A DNA stretch of 20,630 nucleotides from an uncultured Collinsella sp. (GCA_902475245.1 CABRYP010000036.1:1-20630); one strand, 5' to 3'. Numbered from the stretch's first letter, positions 1 through 7,333 are shown. A program made the numbers and translations. The notes: a model not told the origin generated them from the letters alone.

Positions 1-37
1 GGCAAATGGAAATGATTTATACAGCCTTACATATCGG

Positions 38-175
38 TTACCGGATGATGCTGTTTGTTGAAATTGAATCCCGACTGAATCCCGCCCTGAGATTGAATGG
101 CGGGACAGTTGCGATGCTCGGCTTGCTTGCAGGTTTGTAGAGCTCCTTGCATTCCTTCTTAAAGTCGAACGCCAT
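38..175 (-). pseudogene. 5' remnant of a GyrI-like small-molecule-binding domain gene
   Basis: A 45-codon minus-strand frame begins MAFDFKKECKELYKPASKPS and continues IATVPPFN. I recognise this as the N-terminus of the small GyrI-like domain proteins common in Firmicutes and Coriobacteriia, which are usually around 200 residues and continue with an aromatic/valine-rich strand after the TVPPxN motif. Here the resemblance stops at about residue 28; the next 17 residues look unrelated and end at TAA (38-40). A ribosome binding site (AAAGGCGG) precedes the ATG, and a promoter-like TATGAT plus a 14-bp palindrome lie upstream, so the 5' end is a normal gene start. I infer a gene truncated by deletion or rearrangement; whether a short peptide is made is unknown. 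No downstream remainder is visible between 1 and 37. Confidence 0.6.
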
Positions 176-231
176 GTTGGCCGCCTTTCTGCGTATTGGC
201 CTGCTTAAATAGCGGAATCATATCATAGAAA

Positions 232-245
232 CGAACAGCTGTTCG
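232..245. promoter_or_regulatory. 14-bp perfect palindrome resembling a LexA/Cheo box
   Basis: CGAACAGCTGTTCG is a perfect palindrome. It fits the Gram-positive LexA (DinR/Cheo) operator form CGAAC-N4-GTTCG, at 13 of 14 positions of the B. subtilis consensus, and the core of the actinobacterial form. It lies just upstream of a TATGAT -10-like box on the minus strand that would drive the truncated GyrI-like frame. A TetR- or MerR-type operator is an alternative reading, since such regulators often accompany GyrI-like proteins. Confidence 0.45.
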
Positions 246-360
246 AATGATTTGGTTGACAGACAGAGATACGTGCGTTGTGTTTGGCGGTCGGCCTGAC
301 CCCGTCGATGATTTCTCTGCCTCCCCGGCGCTTCATCTATAGCTGCCGTTTCCCCATATA

Positions 361-396
361 AAACCTGCCAAAATAAACCTGTCCCTTTTTGGTCGG
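361..396 (-). repeat. Dispersed repeat family A, copy 1
   Basis: On the minus strand this reads CCGACCAAAAAGGGACAGG followed by TTTATTTTGGCAGGTTT. It is the same element found at 3920-3966, 10038-10086 and 12303-12340. The element has short inverted ends (CCTGCCAAAA / TTTTGGCAGG) around a GGGACAGG centre. This copy sits in the leader of the ABC ATPase gene, in the opposite orientation to the other three. The left end is diverged (CCGACC instead of CCTGCC). Confidence 0.8.
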
Positions 397-446
397 CGCG
401 AAATGGGTAATACTAAAGAGTTATCCGACCAGATGGGAATTAATCG

Positions 447-1148
447 ATGGCCTATATCGAATTCAAAGACGTCATCAAAGCATACGGCGAGGGCGATGCC
501 CGCATTCACGCGCTCGACGGCGCGAGCTTTACGGTCGAGCGCGGCGAGCTCGCCATCATTCTGGGTGCTTCGGGTGCCGGCAAGACCACGGCGCTCAACA
601 TTCTGGGCGGCATGGATACGGCGACCTCCGGCACCGTGACGGTGGACGGGCGCGACGTGAGCTCTGCCAACGAGGCGCAGCTCGTGGAATACCGCCGCGC
701 CGACGTCGGCTTTGTCTTCCAGTTCTACAATTTGGTCCCCAACTTGACGGCGCTCGAAAACGTCGAGCTCGCGGCGCAAATCTGCCCCGATTCGCTCGAT
801 GCCGAGCAAACGCTTTGCCAGGTTGGCCTGGGCGAGCGCCTCGCCAACTTCCCCGCGCAGCTTTCGGGTGGCGAGCAGCAGCGCGTGTCCATTGCCCGCG
901 CACTGGCCAAGAATCCCAAGCTGCTTTTGTGCGACGAGCCCACGGGTGCACTCGACTACAAAACCGGCAAGCAGATCTTGCAGTTGCTACAGGACACCTG
1001 CCGCAAGCAGGACATCACGGTCATTATCATCACCCACAACTCCGCGCTGGCGCCCATGGCCGATCGCCTGATCCGCTTTAAGAGCGGCCGCGTGGAGAGC
1101 GAGACGGTCCAGCAAAATCCCGTGCCTATCGAGACGATCGAGTGGTAG
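447..1148 (+). CDS. ABC transporter ATP-binding protein, MacB/LolD type
   Basis: This 233-residue protein is a complete ABC ATPase of the class that partners FtsX-like permeases. Visible motifs in order are Walker A GASGAGKTT (40-48), Q-loop Gln92, signature LSGGEQQR (139-146), Walker B LLLCDEP (159-165) and the H-loop His197. Length is normal for the family. It would hydrolyse ATP in the cytoplasm to drive the permease encoded immediately downstream, whose GTG start overlaps this stop codon. The ATG at 447 has only a weak upstream GGGA, and a dispersed repeat occupies the leader, so the promoter is not obvious. MacB/LolD-like systems move lipoproteins, peptides or antibiotics, or act as mechanotransmission machines; the substrate cannot be read from sequence. 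Confidence 0.93.
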   Translation: MAYIEFKDVIKAYGEGDARIHALDGASFTVERGELAIILGASGAGKTTALNILGGMDTATSGTVTVDGRDVSSANEAQLVEYRRADVGFVFQFYNLVPNLTALENVELAAQICPDSLDAEQTLCQVGLGERLANFPAQLSGGEQQRVSIARALAKNPKLLLCDEPTGALDYKTGKQILQLLQDTCRKQDITVIIITHNSALAPMADRLIRFKSGRVESETVQQNPVPIETIEW

Positions 1149-3919
1149 CGCCCATGGACCAAGATTGCCAAAACAGCCAAAACCACGATACGGAGCACGC
1201 GGGCCGCGACCGGGAGTTCGCGACCTACCGTACCGCCCAAAGCTCAAACGATATGGTGCCGACGGTTTTTCGCCGTGGCATCTACCGTACGATTCGGGGC
1301 AGTCTTAAGCGCTTCCTATCTATCGTGGTCATCACTGCGCTTGGCGTGAGCGTGATGTGCGGCCTTAAGGCGGGCTGCGAGGATTTGTGCGATTCGGTCG
1401 ACGCCTATTTTGACCAGCAGAATGTCTATGACATTAACGTGCAGTCGACCTATGGCCTTACGCGCGACGATCTCGCGGCTATCCAAGAGGTCGACGGCGT
1501 CGAGACGGTCGAGGGCATCTACACCGAGACCGCCTACACCGCCGTGGGCACAACGCGCGAGCGCGTGGTCGTGCAAAGTCTCTCCAAGGAGAACATCGAT
1601 CAGCCGGTGCTGGTGAGCGGCGATTTGCCCGAGAGCGCCGATGAAGTCGCGGTGACTTCGAAGTTCCTGAAGGCTTCGGGCAAAAAGCTCGGCGATACGG
1701 TGAGTTTTGCCGCCAATGACGCGAGCTCGTCCAACCAAAGTGCCAAGGATCAGTTTGCCGCGGGCGATTACACCATTACGGCCGAGGTCCTCGATCCTAC
1801 CGACGTGAGCTCCGACTCGACAGTCAACGCCTTTCGCGCTGCTTCGGCTGCGGACTATAAGTTCTATGTGAGCGAGGATGCCGCGACATCTTCTTCCTAC
1901 TCCGCAGTCCACGTGATCGTCGAGGGAACCAAGAGTCTTAACTCCTATTCAGATGCCTACACGACAAAGATCAACGAGGTCAAAGGCAACATCGAGAAGA
2001 TCCGCGAGGAGCGTGAGAAGGCGCGCGTCCAGGAGTTGACGGTTGACACGCCGTCAAGCTTGGATACGGCCGAGCGTCAGGCCGCCATGCTCTTTGGGAT
2101 CGAGCAGGATAACATCAACCGTATGGCCGAGGGCAGCGAGGAGCGCGTCCAGGCTCAGGCCGAGTTGGACCAGCGCCGCGCCGCCGCCGACCAGCATTTT
2201 GCCGATGCCCGCGCCGAGCTTTCCGATCTGGGCGAATGCACCTGGTACATTCAGGACCGCGGTAACATCGCAAGCTACTCGAGCGTCGAGAGCGACAGTT
2301 CTTCGATCGAGGCCATCGCCACGGTTTTCCCATTTATCTTCTTTGTCGTCGCTGTGCTCATCAGTCTTACCACCGCCACGCGCATGGTCGAGGAGGAGCG
2401 CACGCTTATTGGCCTGTACAAGGCGCTTGGCTATTCACGCGAGCGCATCCTGTCCAAATACGTGGACTATGCGCTGTGGGCATGTCTGATCGGCGGCGTG
2501 CTCGGCAACATCATCGGATTTGTGGGCCTGCCGCTGTTCCTGTTTACGGTGTTTGACGACATGTACTCGCTGCCCCAGATGTTGCTTTCGTACGACATCG
2601 TGTCCTCAATCGTCTCGGTGGCGCTGTTTGCCGTGGGCGTGGTGGGCGCTACGATTATCGCCTGCCGCCACGAGATGGCCGAGACCCCAGCCTCGCTCAT
2701 GCGTCCCAAGGCCCCACGCGCCGGCTCTCGCATCTTGCTTGAGCGCATCGGCTTTATCTGGCGCCGCATGGGCTTTTTGAACAAGGTGGCAGCACGTAAC
2801 CTGTTCCGCTACAAAAAGCGCGCTTTTATGACCATCTTCGGTATCGCCGGCTGCACGGCGCTCGTGATCTGCGGTATGGGCATTCGCGACACGTCGGTGG
2901 CGCTTTCGCCCAAACAGTACGGGCATATCACGCGCTACGACCTGCTGGCGGTCGCCAATCCCGACGATTTTTCGCAGACGTGCGCGGCATTGGATGAGCG
3001 CAGCGCGGCCAATGATTTCAACGTGACCGTGACCTCGACCCTGCCGATTATGACCGACAACGTCACCTTTACGTTTGGCGGCAAGAGCGAGACCGTGCAG
3101 CTGATCGTGGTGCCCGATAACCGCACGAGTGACTTGGGCGATTACGTGCGTCTGGAGGATGAGTCCAAAGAACCGCTGCCTTTGCGTGACGGAGACGTGT
3201 ATCTGAGCAAAAGTTCACAGCTGGTGCTGGGGATTCAGCCGGGCGATACGGCTCACGTCCAGGATTCGTCGCTCAATGTTGCCAAGGTCAAAGTCAGCGA
3301 CATTTCGCTTAACTATCTGGGCAACACGCTTTACATGACGCAGGGCACCTATGAGCGTGCGTTCGGTCGAAGCGCACGTCTTAACGGCGTCTTTGTGCTG
3401 CTTAAGGGCTCGTCGGCCGACCAGATTGCGTTTAGCAAGAATCTTAAGAGTGACGGTTGGCTTACGATTTCGAGTACGGCCGAGCATTGGGAAAACTATG
3501 AGGCGAACTTTACGATTATCAATTCGGTCGTGGTGCTCGTGACCTTCATGGCGGCGTGCCTATCGTTTGTGGTGGTGTTTACGCTGTCCAACACGAATAT
3601 CTCCGAGCGCGAGCGCGAGCTGGCGACCATTAAGGTGTTGGGCTTCCGTCGCGGTGAGGTGCACCATTACGTCAACAAGGAGACGTTGATCCTCACGGCG
3701 ATTGGCGCTGCGCTGGGCGTGCCGCTGGGCGGCTTGCTGGCCGAGAGTTTTACGTACATTTTGCAGATGCCGTCGCTGTACTTTGACGTCGAGGTCGAGC
3801 CGCTAAGCTGCGTGCTATCTGTGCTGCTGGCCTTTGGCTTTACGTTTATCGTCAACCTCGCCACCAATCGTACCCTCAACAAGATCGACATGGTCGGGGC
3901 CCTCAAGAGCGCTGAGTAA
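1142..3919 (+). CDS. FtsX-family ABC transporter permease
   Basis: This 925-residue membrane protein has the layout of large Gram-positive FtsX/MacB permeases. It has one N-terminal membrane helix (about 58-78), a long extracytoplasmic region with a charged, probably coiled-coil stretch (about 280-350), then a first FtsX domain with helices near 397-417, 443-470 and 489-508. A further helix lies near 560-582, followed by a second extracytoplasmic domain, and a C-terminal FtsX domain with helices near 796-817, 850-870 and 888-910. The GTG at 1142 overlaps the ATPase stop by 7 bp, suggesting coupling; ATG at 1154 or 1253 are alternatives and the first 37 residues are poorly typical. It would form a dimeric export or mechanotransmission complex with the upstream ATPase. 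Substrate unknown. Confidence 0.9.
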   Translation: MVAPMDQDCQNSQNHDTEHAGRDREFATYRTAQSSNDMVPTVFRRGIYRTIRGSLKRFLSIVVITALGVSVMCGLKAGCEDLCDSVDAYFDQQNVYDINVQSTYGLTRDDLAAIQEVDGVETVEGIYTETAYTAVGTTRERVVVQSLSKENIDQPVLVSGDLPESADEVAVTSKFLKASGKKLGDTVSFAANDASSSNQSAKDQFAAGDYTITAEVLDPTDVSSDSTVNAFRAASAADYKFYVSEDAATSSSYSAVHVIVEGTKSLNSYSDAYTTKINEVKGNIEKIREEREKARVQELTVDTPSSLDTAERQAAMLFGIEQDNINRMAEGSEERVQAQAELDQRRAAADQHFADARAELSDLGECTWYIQDRGNIASYSSVESDSSSIEAIATVFPFIFFVVAVLISLTTATRMVEEERTLIGLYKALGYSRERILSKYVDYALWACLIGGVLGNIIGFVGLPLFLFTVFDDMYSLPQMLLSYDIVSSIVSVALFAVGVVGATIIACRHEMAETPASLMRPKAPRAGSRILLERIGFIWRRMGFLNKVAARNLFRYKKRAFMTIFGIAGCTALVICGMGIRDTSVALSPKQYGHITRYDLLAVANPDDFSQTCAALDERSAANDFNVTVTSTLPIMTDNVTFTFGGKSETVQLIVVPDNRTSDLGDYVRLEDESKEPLPLRDGDVYLSKSSQLVLGIQPGDTAHVQDSSLNVAKVKVSDISLNYLGNTLYMTQGTYERAFGRSARLNGVFVLLKGSSADQIAFSKNLKSDGWLTISSTAEHWENYEANFTIINSVVVLVTFMAACLSFVVVFTLSNTNISERERELATIKVLGFRRGEVHHYVNKETLILTAIGAALGVPLGGLLAESFTYILQMPSLYFDVEVEPLSCVLSVLLAFGFTFIVNLATNRTLNKIDMVGALKSAE

Positions 3920-3966
3920 CCTACCAAAAAGGGACAGGTTTATTTTGGCAGGTTTTATCTGGGCAA
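3920..3966 (+). repeat. Dispersed repeat family A, copy 2
   Basis: This copy starts at the base after the permease stop codon and reads CCTACCAAAAAGGGACAGG, then TTTATTTTGGCAGGTTTTAT. The tail (TCTGGGCAAACGC) runs straight into the downstream terminator stem, so repeat and terminator overlap. The same tail occurs in weaker form in copy 3 (TCTGGGCGAATGC). Confidence 0.85.
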
Positions 3967-4007
3967 ACGCCGGGCACCTACGGGCGACCCGGCGTTTGCC
4001 CCGTTTT
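3961..4007 (+). terminator. Rho-independent terminator of the ABC/FtsX operon
   Basis: A perfect 14-bp stem GGGCAAACGCCGGG (3961-3974) / CCCGGCGTTTGCCC (3988-4001) with a 13-nt loop is followed by CGTTTT. It lies 41 bp after the permease stop and just before the convergent small gene. Confidence 0.8.
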
Positions 4008-4034
4008 GCTGGGGATGTCTGTCGTTCAGTGCTC

Positions 4035-4355
4035 TTACTGGCCAATCCAGTGTTGCGCATAGCTCTTAATGTCCTCGGTAAAACCGTCAAGGTCGTCAAG
4101 GGTGATCACGCTGTCGATAAGCAAATTGGCTATCTCGCGGTGCATTGTGCTGCGGCGAATGTCGTTTGCAATTACGCCTGAGGATAGCTTGTCTCTATTG
4201 AGGTGCTCTTCTAGTGCCCAAAATCTACTGGACGCTTCGCTGTCGCCGTTCAGCATCTCAACGTACTGGCTGATGAGCTTTTCCATATAACGTTCTTGCC
4301 ATTGAGGAAGCATTTTCTTAAACAGCTTCCAGTCGCTTTCGGCTACGTCGCGCAT
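4035..4355 (-). CDS. Small conserved protein of unknown function
   Basis: The frame gives 106 residues from the ATG at 4355, chosen because GGAGG sits five to six bases upstream; a frame extension to 4397 has no such site. The protein begins MRDVAESDWKLFKKMLPQWQ and contains conserved-looking blocks RFWALEEHLNRDK and a C-terminal acidic run around ITLDDLDGFTEDIK. It resembles a widespread family of roughly 90-110 residue proteins in Clostridia and Coriobacteriia that have no assigned role (some entries carry a doubtful 'multidrug transporter' label). It looks soluble and helical, with no membrane segment or catalytic motif. It is convergent with the ABC operon and has no operon partner. Function not assigned. 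Confidence 0.75.
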   Translation of the reverse strand: MRDVAESDWKLFKKMLPQWQERYMEKLISQYVEMLNGDSEASSRFWALEEHLNRDKLSSGVIANDIRRSTMHREIANLLIDSVITLDDLDGFTEDIKSYAQHWIGQ

Positions 4356-4483
4356 ATGTCCTCCGCTCGTCAAACGGGCTTTCCATTTGCCTTTCATTCT
4401 ATTTGGTTTTCGCTCGCAGGCGTGGATGAGAGGCTCTCTTTAGCCTTCGAGATTGGGCTTGAATGGGTCGTATGCCACAAAAC

Positions 4484-4623
4484 GGGCCTATCTACTACGT
4501 TTAATTGGATACTCTCAATCATGCCGGGAAAACGAAAAATAAAACCGCAGGTAAAAGGCCTGTCGATTTTCAAAAAAGGCAGGTATGGTCGGCTCTCTCG
4601 AGTTAAACGTAGTAAATAGGCCC
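4484..4623. repeat. MITE-like element with 21-bp inverted ends
   Basis: Left arm 4484-4504 begins GGGCCTATCTACTACG and right arm 4603-4623 ends CGTAGTAAATAGGCCC; the arms match at 20 of 21 positions. The single mismatch is C against A on the plus strand, which would be a G-U pair on a minus-strand transcript. The 98-bp interior is AT-rich compared with the surroundings and encodes nothing recognisable. A T-rich run (TTTTCTT) follows the right arm. Mobile remnant and large hairpin are both possible; no flanking target duplication is evident. Confidence 0.65.
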
Positions 4624-4685
4624 TTTTCTTGGCGCGTGGTCAGCTCAATGCTAATCTCCGTGCCGGAACTGGCCCAGTTGTTTGT

Positions 4686-4754
4686 AAGTTGCGGTGATAT
4701 AGGGACTGTTTGGCGCTTTGGAGCCTCAAAACAGTCCCTATATCACCGCAACTT
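4686..4754. repeat. Hairpin repeat family B, copy 1
   Basis: Two perfect 26-bp arms, 4686-4711 and 4729-4754, enclose a 17-nt loop. The outer part AAGTTGCGGTGATATAG is shared with the copies at 5912-5974 and 13356-13422, while the inner part reads GGACTGTTT here and TTCC in the others, with matching changes in both arms. It lies 50 bp past the stop codon of the XRE gene. It lacks a clean T-run on either side, so a classical terminator is not certain. Confidence 0.85.
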
Positions 4755-4803
4755 GGAAGGGGCGGGCGGTGTCGGATGAGTGGCGCTGGCTGGTTGGGGC
4801 GGT

Positions 4804-5724
4804 TTAGGCCTGTTTGCGGCACTTCCATTGTTTGCGACACCAGCGCATGAGCGCCTTTACGATGGGAATCGTGATGAGGATGATCCATGCAGGATGGGGC
4901 TGTCCCAAACAGAGCCACATGTAGAGGAACCAAGCGATGGCGGCTGCTGGATAGACGCATTCAGTGAGCTTTGACAAATGGCGTCGATCGATAAAGTCAC
5001 CAATCGCGTAGTAGACGGGAACCAAAAAGACGAGGAAAAGCCCCATGCCCCATGTGCCGTAGACAATGCCGAGCACCAGATAGGCGAGAGTGACAAGTGC
5101 GGGGAAGGGGAATTTGTTCCATGCACGTCCGACCTTGGTGTGGAAATGCTTGCCATGACGGTCGAGCTTGTCGTGTGCTTCCTTCCAGCTGGAAAACGTC
5201 TCGCCGTCGATGGTGACGGTGCCGTCGTCATTGGTACGCACGCTATGTCCATCGTCCTCAAGCGTATCGATATGCACGCCGCCCGGCCCCACATGCACCT
5301 CTTCGCCCTTGCGCTCGTTGGTCACATGGATGCCGCTCCAACCAACATGGACTTCCTCGCCTTTATTGGGATCAATGACGTGGATACCGCGCGCGAGGGA
5401 AATATCGACAAGTGGTTTGTCACCGCAATCGGCGTGCTCGGCAGAATCCTCAGCCTCGTCAGCCACATCCGCCGTCTCGGTGTCGGCGCTACCGTCCTCC
5501 GGGCCGTCGGCATCGTTGGCCGCCTCCCCATATAGCAGCTTGTCCAACGACACGCCATACAGCGCGGCGAGCGCAATGAGGTTATCGGTATCGGGTGAGG
5601 ACTCGCTGCGCTCCCATTTACTAACAGCCTGGCGGCTTACGCCCAGCTGGGCAGCAAGCGCCTCCTGAGAAAGCCCGGCAGCTTTACGGCGATCGACGAG
5701 GCGCTGTGCCATCGCAAGATCCAT
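4804..5724 (-). CDS. XRE-family regulator with tandem repeats and C-terminal membrane domain
   Basis: Start at 5724 is preceded by AAAGGA; the frame extends to 5796 without a site. The 306-residue protein has an XRE/Cro-type helix-turn-helix (about 5-60, including LSQEALAAQLGVSRQAVSKWE), an acidic low-complexity linker (68-103) and two consecutive 18-residue repeats. Those repeats follow the pattern G-I-H-V-x4-K-G-E-E-V-H-V-G-x2 (113-130, 131-148), and a partial third copy starts GVHIDT. After a soluble stretch come four hydrophobic segments (about 207-222, 226-243, 256-273, 278-292). This is a membrane-tethered DNA-binding protein, so it may sense an envelope or membrane cue and control nearby genes or itself. 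Two direct repeats upstream are candidate operators. The repeat domain is probably beta-rich; its ligand is unknown. Confidence 0.85.
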   Translation of the reverse strand: MDLAMAQRLVDRRKAAGLSQEALAAQLGVSRQAVSKWERSESSPDTDNLIALAALYGVSLDKLLYGEAANDADGPEDGSADTETADVADEAEDSAEHADCGDKPLVDISLARGIHVIDPNKGEEVHVGWSGIHVTNERKGEEVHVGPGGVHIDTLEDDGHSVRTNDDGTVTIDGETFSSWKEAHDKLDRHGKHFHTKVGRAWNKFPFPALVTLAYLVLGIVYGTWGMGLFLVFLVPVYYAIGDFIDRRHLSKLTECVYPAAAIAWFLYMWLCLGQPHPAWIILITIPIVKALMRWCRKQWKCRKQA

Positions 5725-5779
5725 GGTGGTTCCTTTCGTTTGATGGTCGAATCGAATGAGCCGAGTATGCCGAGAACAA

Positions 5780-5844
5780 CCGGTAGCGACCACCATTTCT
5801 AGTTAGAATCTGCTCAAACCCTACCGCAACTACCGGTAGCAACC
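5780..5844. promoter_or_regulatory. Candidate operators: CCGGTAGCRACC direct repeats
   Basis: CCGGTAGCGACC (5780-5791) and CCGGTAGCAACC (5833-5844) are 53 bp apart, about five helical turns. The second overlaps the palindrome CTACCGGTAG (5830-5839) and is preceded by another CTACCG at 5821. They lie in the leader of the XRE gene, so autoregulation is a natural guess. No confident -35/-10 pair was found. Confidence 0.4.
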
Positions 5845-5911
5845 CCTAACGACCAGCCATTTTAGGACAAATGTCAATGCAAGTAGCAGCCAAGAGCTCC
5901 CACTCAGTAAA

Positions 5912-5974
5912 TTGCGGTGGAATAGTTCCTAAATTCAGCCATTTGCGGGCTAAGCAGGAACTATTTCACCGCAA
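5912..5974. repeat. Hairpin repeat family B, copy 2
   Basis: Arms TTGCGGTGGAATAGTTCCT (5912-5930) and AGGAACTATTTCACCGCAA (5956-5974) pair at 18 of 19 positions; the exception is a G-U pair in plus-strand RNA. The loop is 25 nt. Same family as 4686-4754 and 13356-13422. It lies between the XRE gene and the segmented palindrome next to pfk. Confidence 0.8.
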
Positions 5975-6006
5975 CTGAATTTCAGGTCAGGCACCCGCAG
6001 CAAGAA

Positions 6007-6191
6007 GACGAATAGCCTCGGCCTCCCTAGTTACCGCAGGAGGCCCCAGGGCTTACCTCCCAAATCTTTCCGCAGGACGGAAGGACCCCGCCGCGCGAAG
6101 CGCACGGCGGGATCCTGACATGTCCGAGGACGATTTGGGAGGTAAGCCCTGGGGCCTCCGATGAGAGCAGTTTCGGCCGAGGCTATTCGTC
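6007..6191. repeat. 185-bp segmented palindrome at the pfk 3' end
   Basis: Three nested stems share one centre (6099). The outer stem is 17 bp, GACGAATAGCCTCGGCC at 6007-6023 with 6175-6191. The middle stem is 28 bp and perfect, 6039-6066 with 6132-6159. The inner stem is 15 bp, 6083-6097 with 6101-6115, with a 3-nt loop. The unpaired blocks between them have equal lengths on the two sides (15/15 and 16/16) but unrelated sequence. The two imperfect pairs in the inner stem are C-A on the plus strand and U-G on the minus strand, the strand on which pfk is transcribed. The right outer arm contains the last two codons and stop of pfk. No T-run follows, so it is not a standard terminator. Confidence 0.85.
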
Positions 6192-7262
6192 GCCGAAGCT
6201 GATGCCCAACGCCTTGGCTTCGCGCACCAGGTCGCTCTGGGGATCGACGTACTTGAGCTTGCCGGCGACATCCTCGAGCGGCATGTGGCACATCTTGCCG
6301 TCGCGCAGGGCAATCATGTAGCCAAACTCGCCGCGCAGGCATCCCAGTGCTGCCTCGACGCCGCACTGGGTCGCAAAGATGCGGTCCTGGGCGTCGGGCT
6401 GACCGCCGCGCTGCGTGTGACCGGGGATGGCGACGCGGGTCTCGCGACCAGTCTTGGCCTCGATCTCCTTGGCGATGTCGTAGACAATCGACGGGCTCGT
6501 GCGCTCAGCGAGCTTTTTCTTGTACTCCTTTTTGGACAGCGCCGCGTCCTCCTTGGAGATAGCGCCCTCGGCGACGGCCACGATGGTAAAGCGGCTGCCG
6601 GTCTCCATGCGATGCTCGATGGTCTTGATGACGTTATCCATGTCGTAGGGGATCTCGGGAATCAGGATGACGTCCGCACCGCCCGCGGCACCGGCGTACA
6701 GCGGAATCCAGCCAACCTTGTGGCCCATGATCTCGATGACAAACACGCGGCCGTGACTCGAGGCAGTGGTGTGGATGTCGTCGATGCACTTGGTGGCGAC
6801 GTCGATGGCGCTCGTAAAGCCAAACGTCAACTCGGTGCCCCAGGTGTCGTTATCGATGGTCTTGGGCAGGGCGATAACGTTGAGGCCCTCTTCGCGCAGG
6901 CGGTTGGCGGTCTTGGTGGAGCCGTTGCCGCCCAGCATAAACAGGCAGTCGAGCTGCAGCTTATGATAGGTGTGGACCATTGCGGGCACCTTCTCGACGC
7001 CGTCGGCCTCGGGGATGTCGAGGCGCTTGAACGGCGTGCGGCTCGTGCCCAGGATGGTGCCGCCACGGGTGAGGATGCCGCTAAAATCGGCGGGCGTCAT
7101 GACACGGAACCTGCTGTAGATAAGGCCCTGGTAGCCGTCCTCAAAACCATAGATCTCGATAGGCTCTTCGCTATTGGTTATAAGCGTTTTGACGATGCCG
7201 CGCATGGTGGCGTTGAGCGCTTGGCAGTCGCCGCCACTGGTAAGAAGACCGATCCTGAGCAT
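6183..7262 (-). CDS. pfkA: 6-phosphofructokinase (group III-like, probably ATP-dependent)
   Basis: This 359-residue enzyme phosphorylates fructose 6-phosphate at C1 in glycolysis. Motifs are TSGGDCQALN near the N-terminus, GGNGS (111-115), PKTIDND (133-139, containing the catalytic Asp of the TIDND motif), MGHKVGW (179-185), AEGA (231-234) and PGHTQRGGQPDAQDR (280-294). The glycine at the second position after GG, equivalent to E. coli Gly104, is the known marker for ATP use; an Asp there marks pyrophosphate use. The lysine in PKTIDND is typical of the group III/PPi-like clade. Two features are odd: Asn instead of Asp/Glu in GGNGS, and HKV in the MGxxxGW motif where R-H-A is usual. The start has AAGGA upstream. 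Its stop codon is part of a large palindrome. Confidence 0.93.
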   Translation of the reverse strand: MLRIGLLTSGGDCQALNATMRGIVKTLITNSEEPIEIYGFEDGYQGLIYSRFRVMTPADFSGILTRGGTILGTSRTPFKRLDIPEADGVEKVPAMVHTYHKLQLDCLFMLGGNGSTKTANRLREEGLNVIALPKTIDNDTWGTELTFGFTSAIDVATKCIDDIHTTASSHGRVFVIEIMGHKVGWIPLYAGAAGGADVILIPEIPYDMDNVIKTIEHRMETGSRFTIVAVAEGAISKEDAALSKKEYKKKLAERTSPSIVYDIAKEIEAKTGRETRVAIPGHTQRGGQPDAQDRIFATQCGVEAALGCLRGEFGYMIALRDGKMCHMPLEDVAGKLKYVDPQSDLVREAKALGISFGDE

Positions 7263-7300
7263 GATGAATCCTTCCGGGCAAGTTATAACATGCGCATAAG

Positions 7301-7333
7301 TTTACCCCCGCACACTGTTGATACAGGGGTAAA
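7301..7333. promoter_or_regulatory. Inverted repeat in the pfk leader
   Basis: TTTACCCC (7301-7308) and GGGGTAAA (7326-7333) are perfect 8-bp inverted arms separated by 17 bases, 40-70 bp upstream of the pfk start codon. This could be an operator or a leader hairpin. No regulator is identified for it. Confidence 0.4.

Larger units (their letters stand above)
4356..4803. other. Gene-free stretch holding two inverted-repeat elements
   Basis: About 450 bases without a credible gene. It contains the leader of the small gene at 4035, the 140-bp inverted-repeat element at 4484-4623 and a hairpin repeat at 4686-4754. Short open frames here cross the repeats, lack ribosome binding sites and resemble no family I know. 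Confidence 0.7.

Noticed and set aside
3834..4181. Frame carrying the peptide PKRDRFILAGF, also seen at 12300-12349 and on the minus strand near 361-396
   Set aside because: The shared peptide is just translation of the family A repeat in one frame; no consistent start, stop or ribosome site, so not a conserved small protein.
4035..4397. Longer 120-residue start for the small conserved protein
   Set aside because: No ribosome site at 4397, whereas GGAGG precedes the ATG at 4355.
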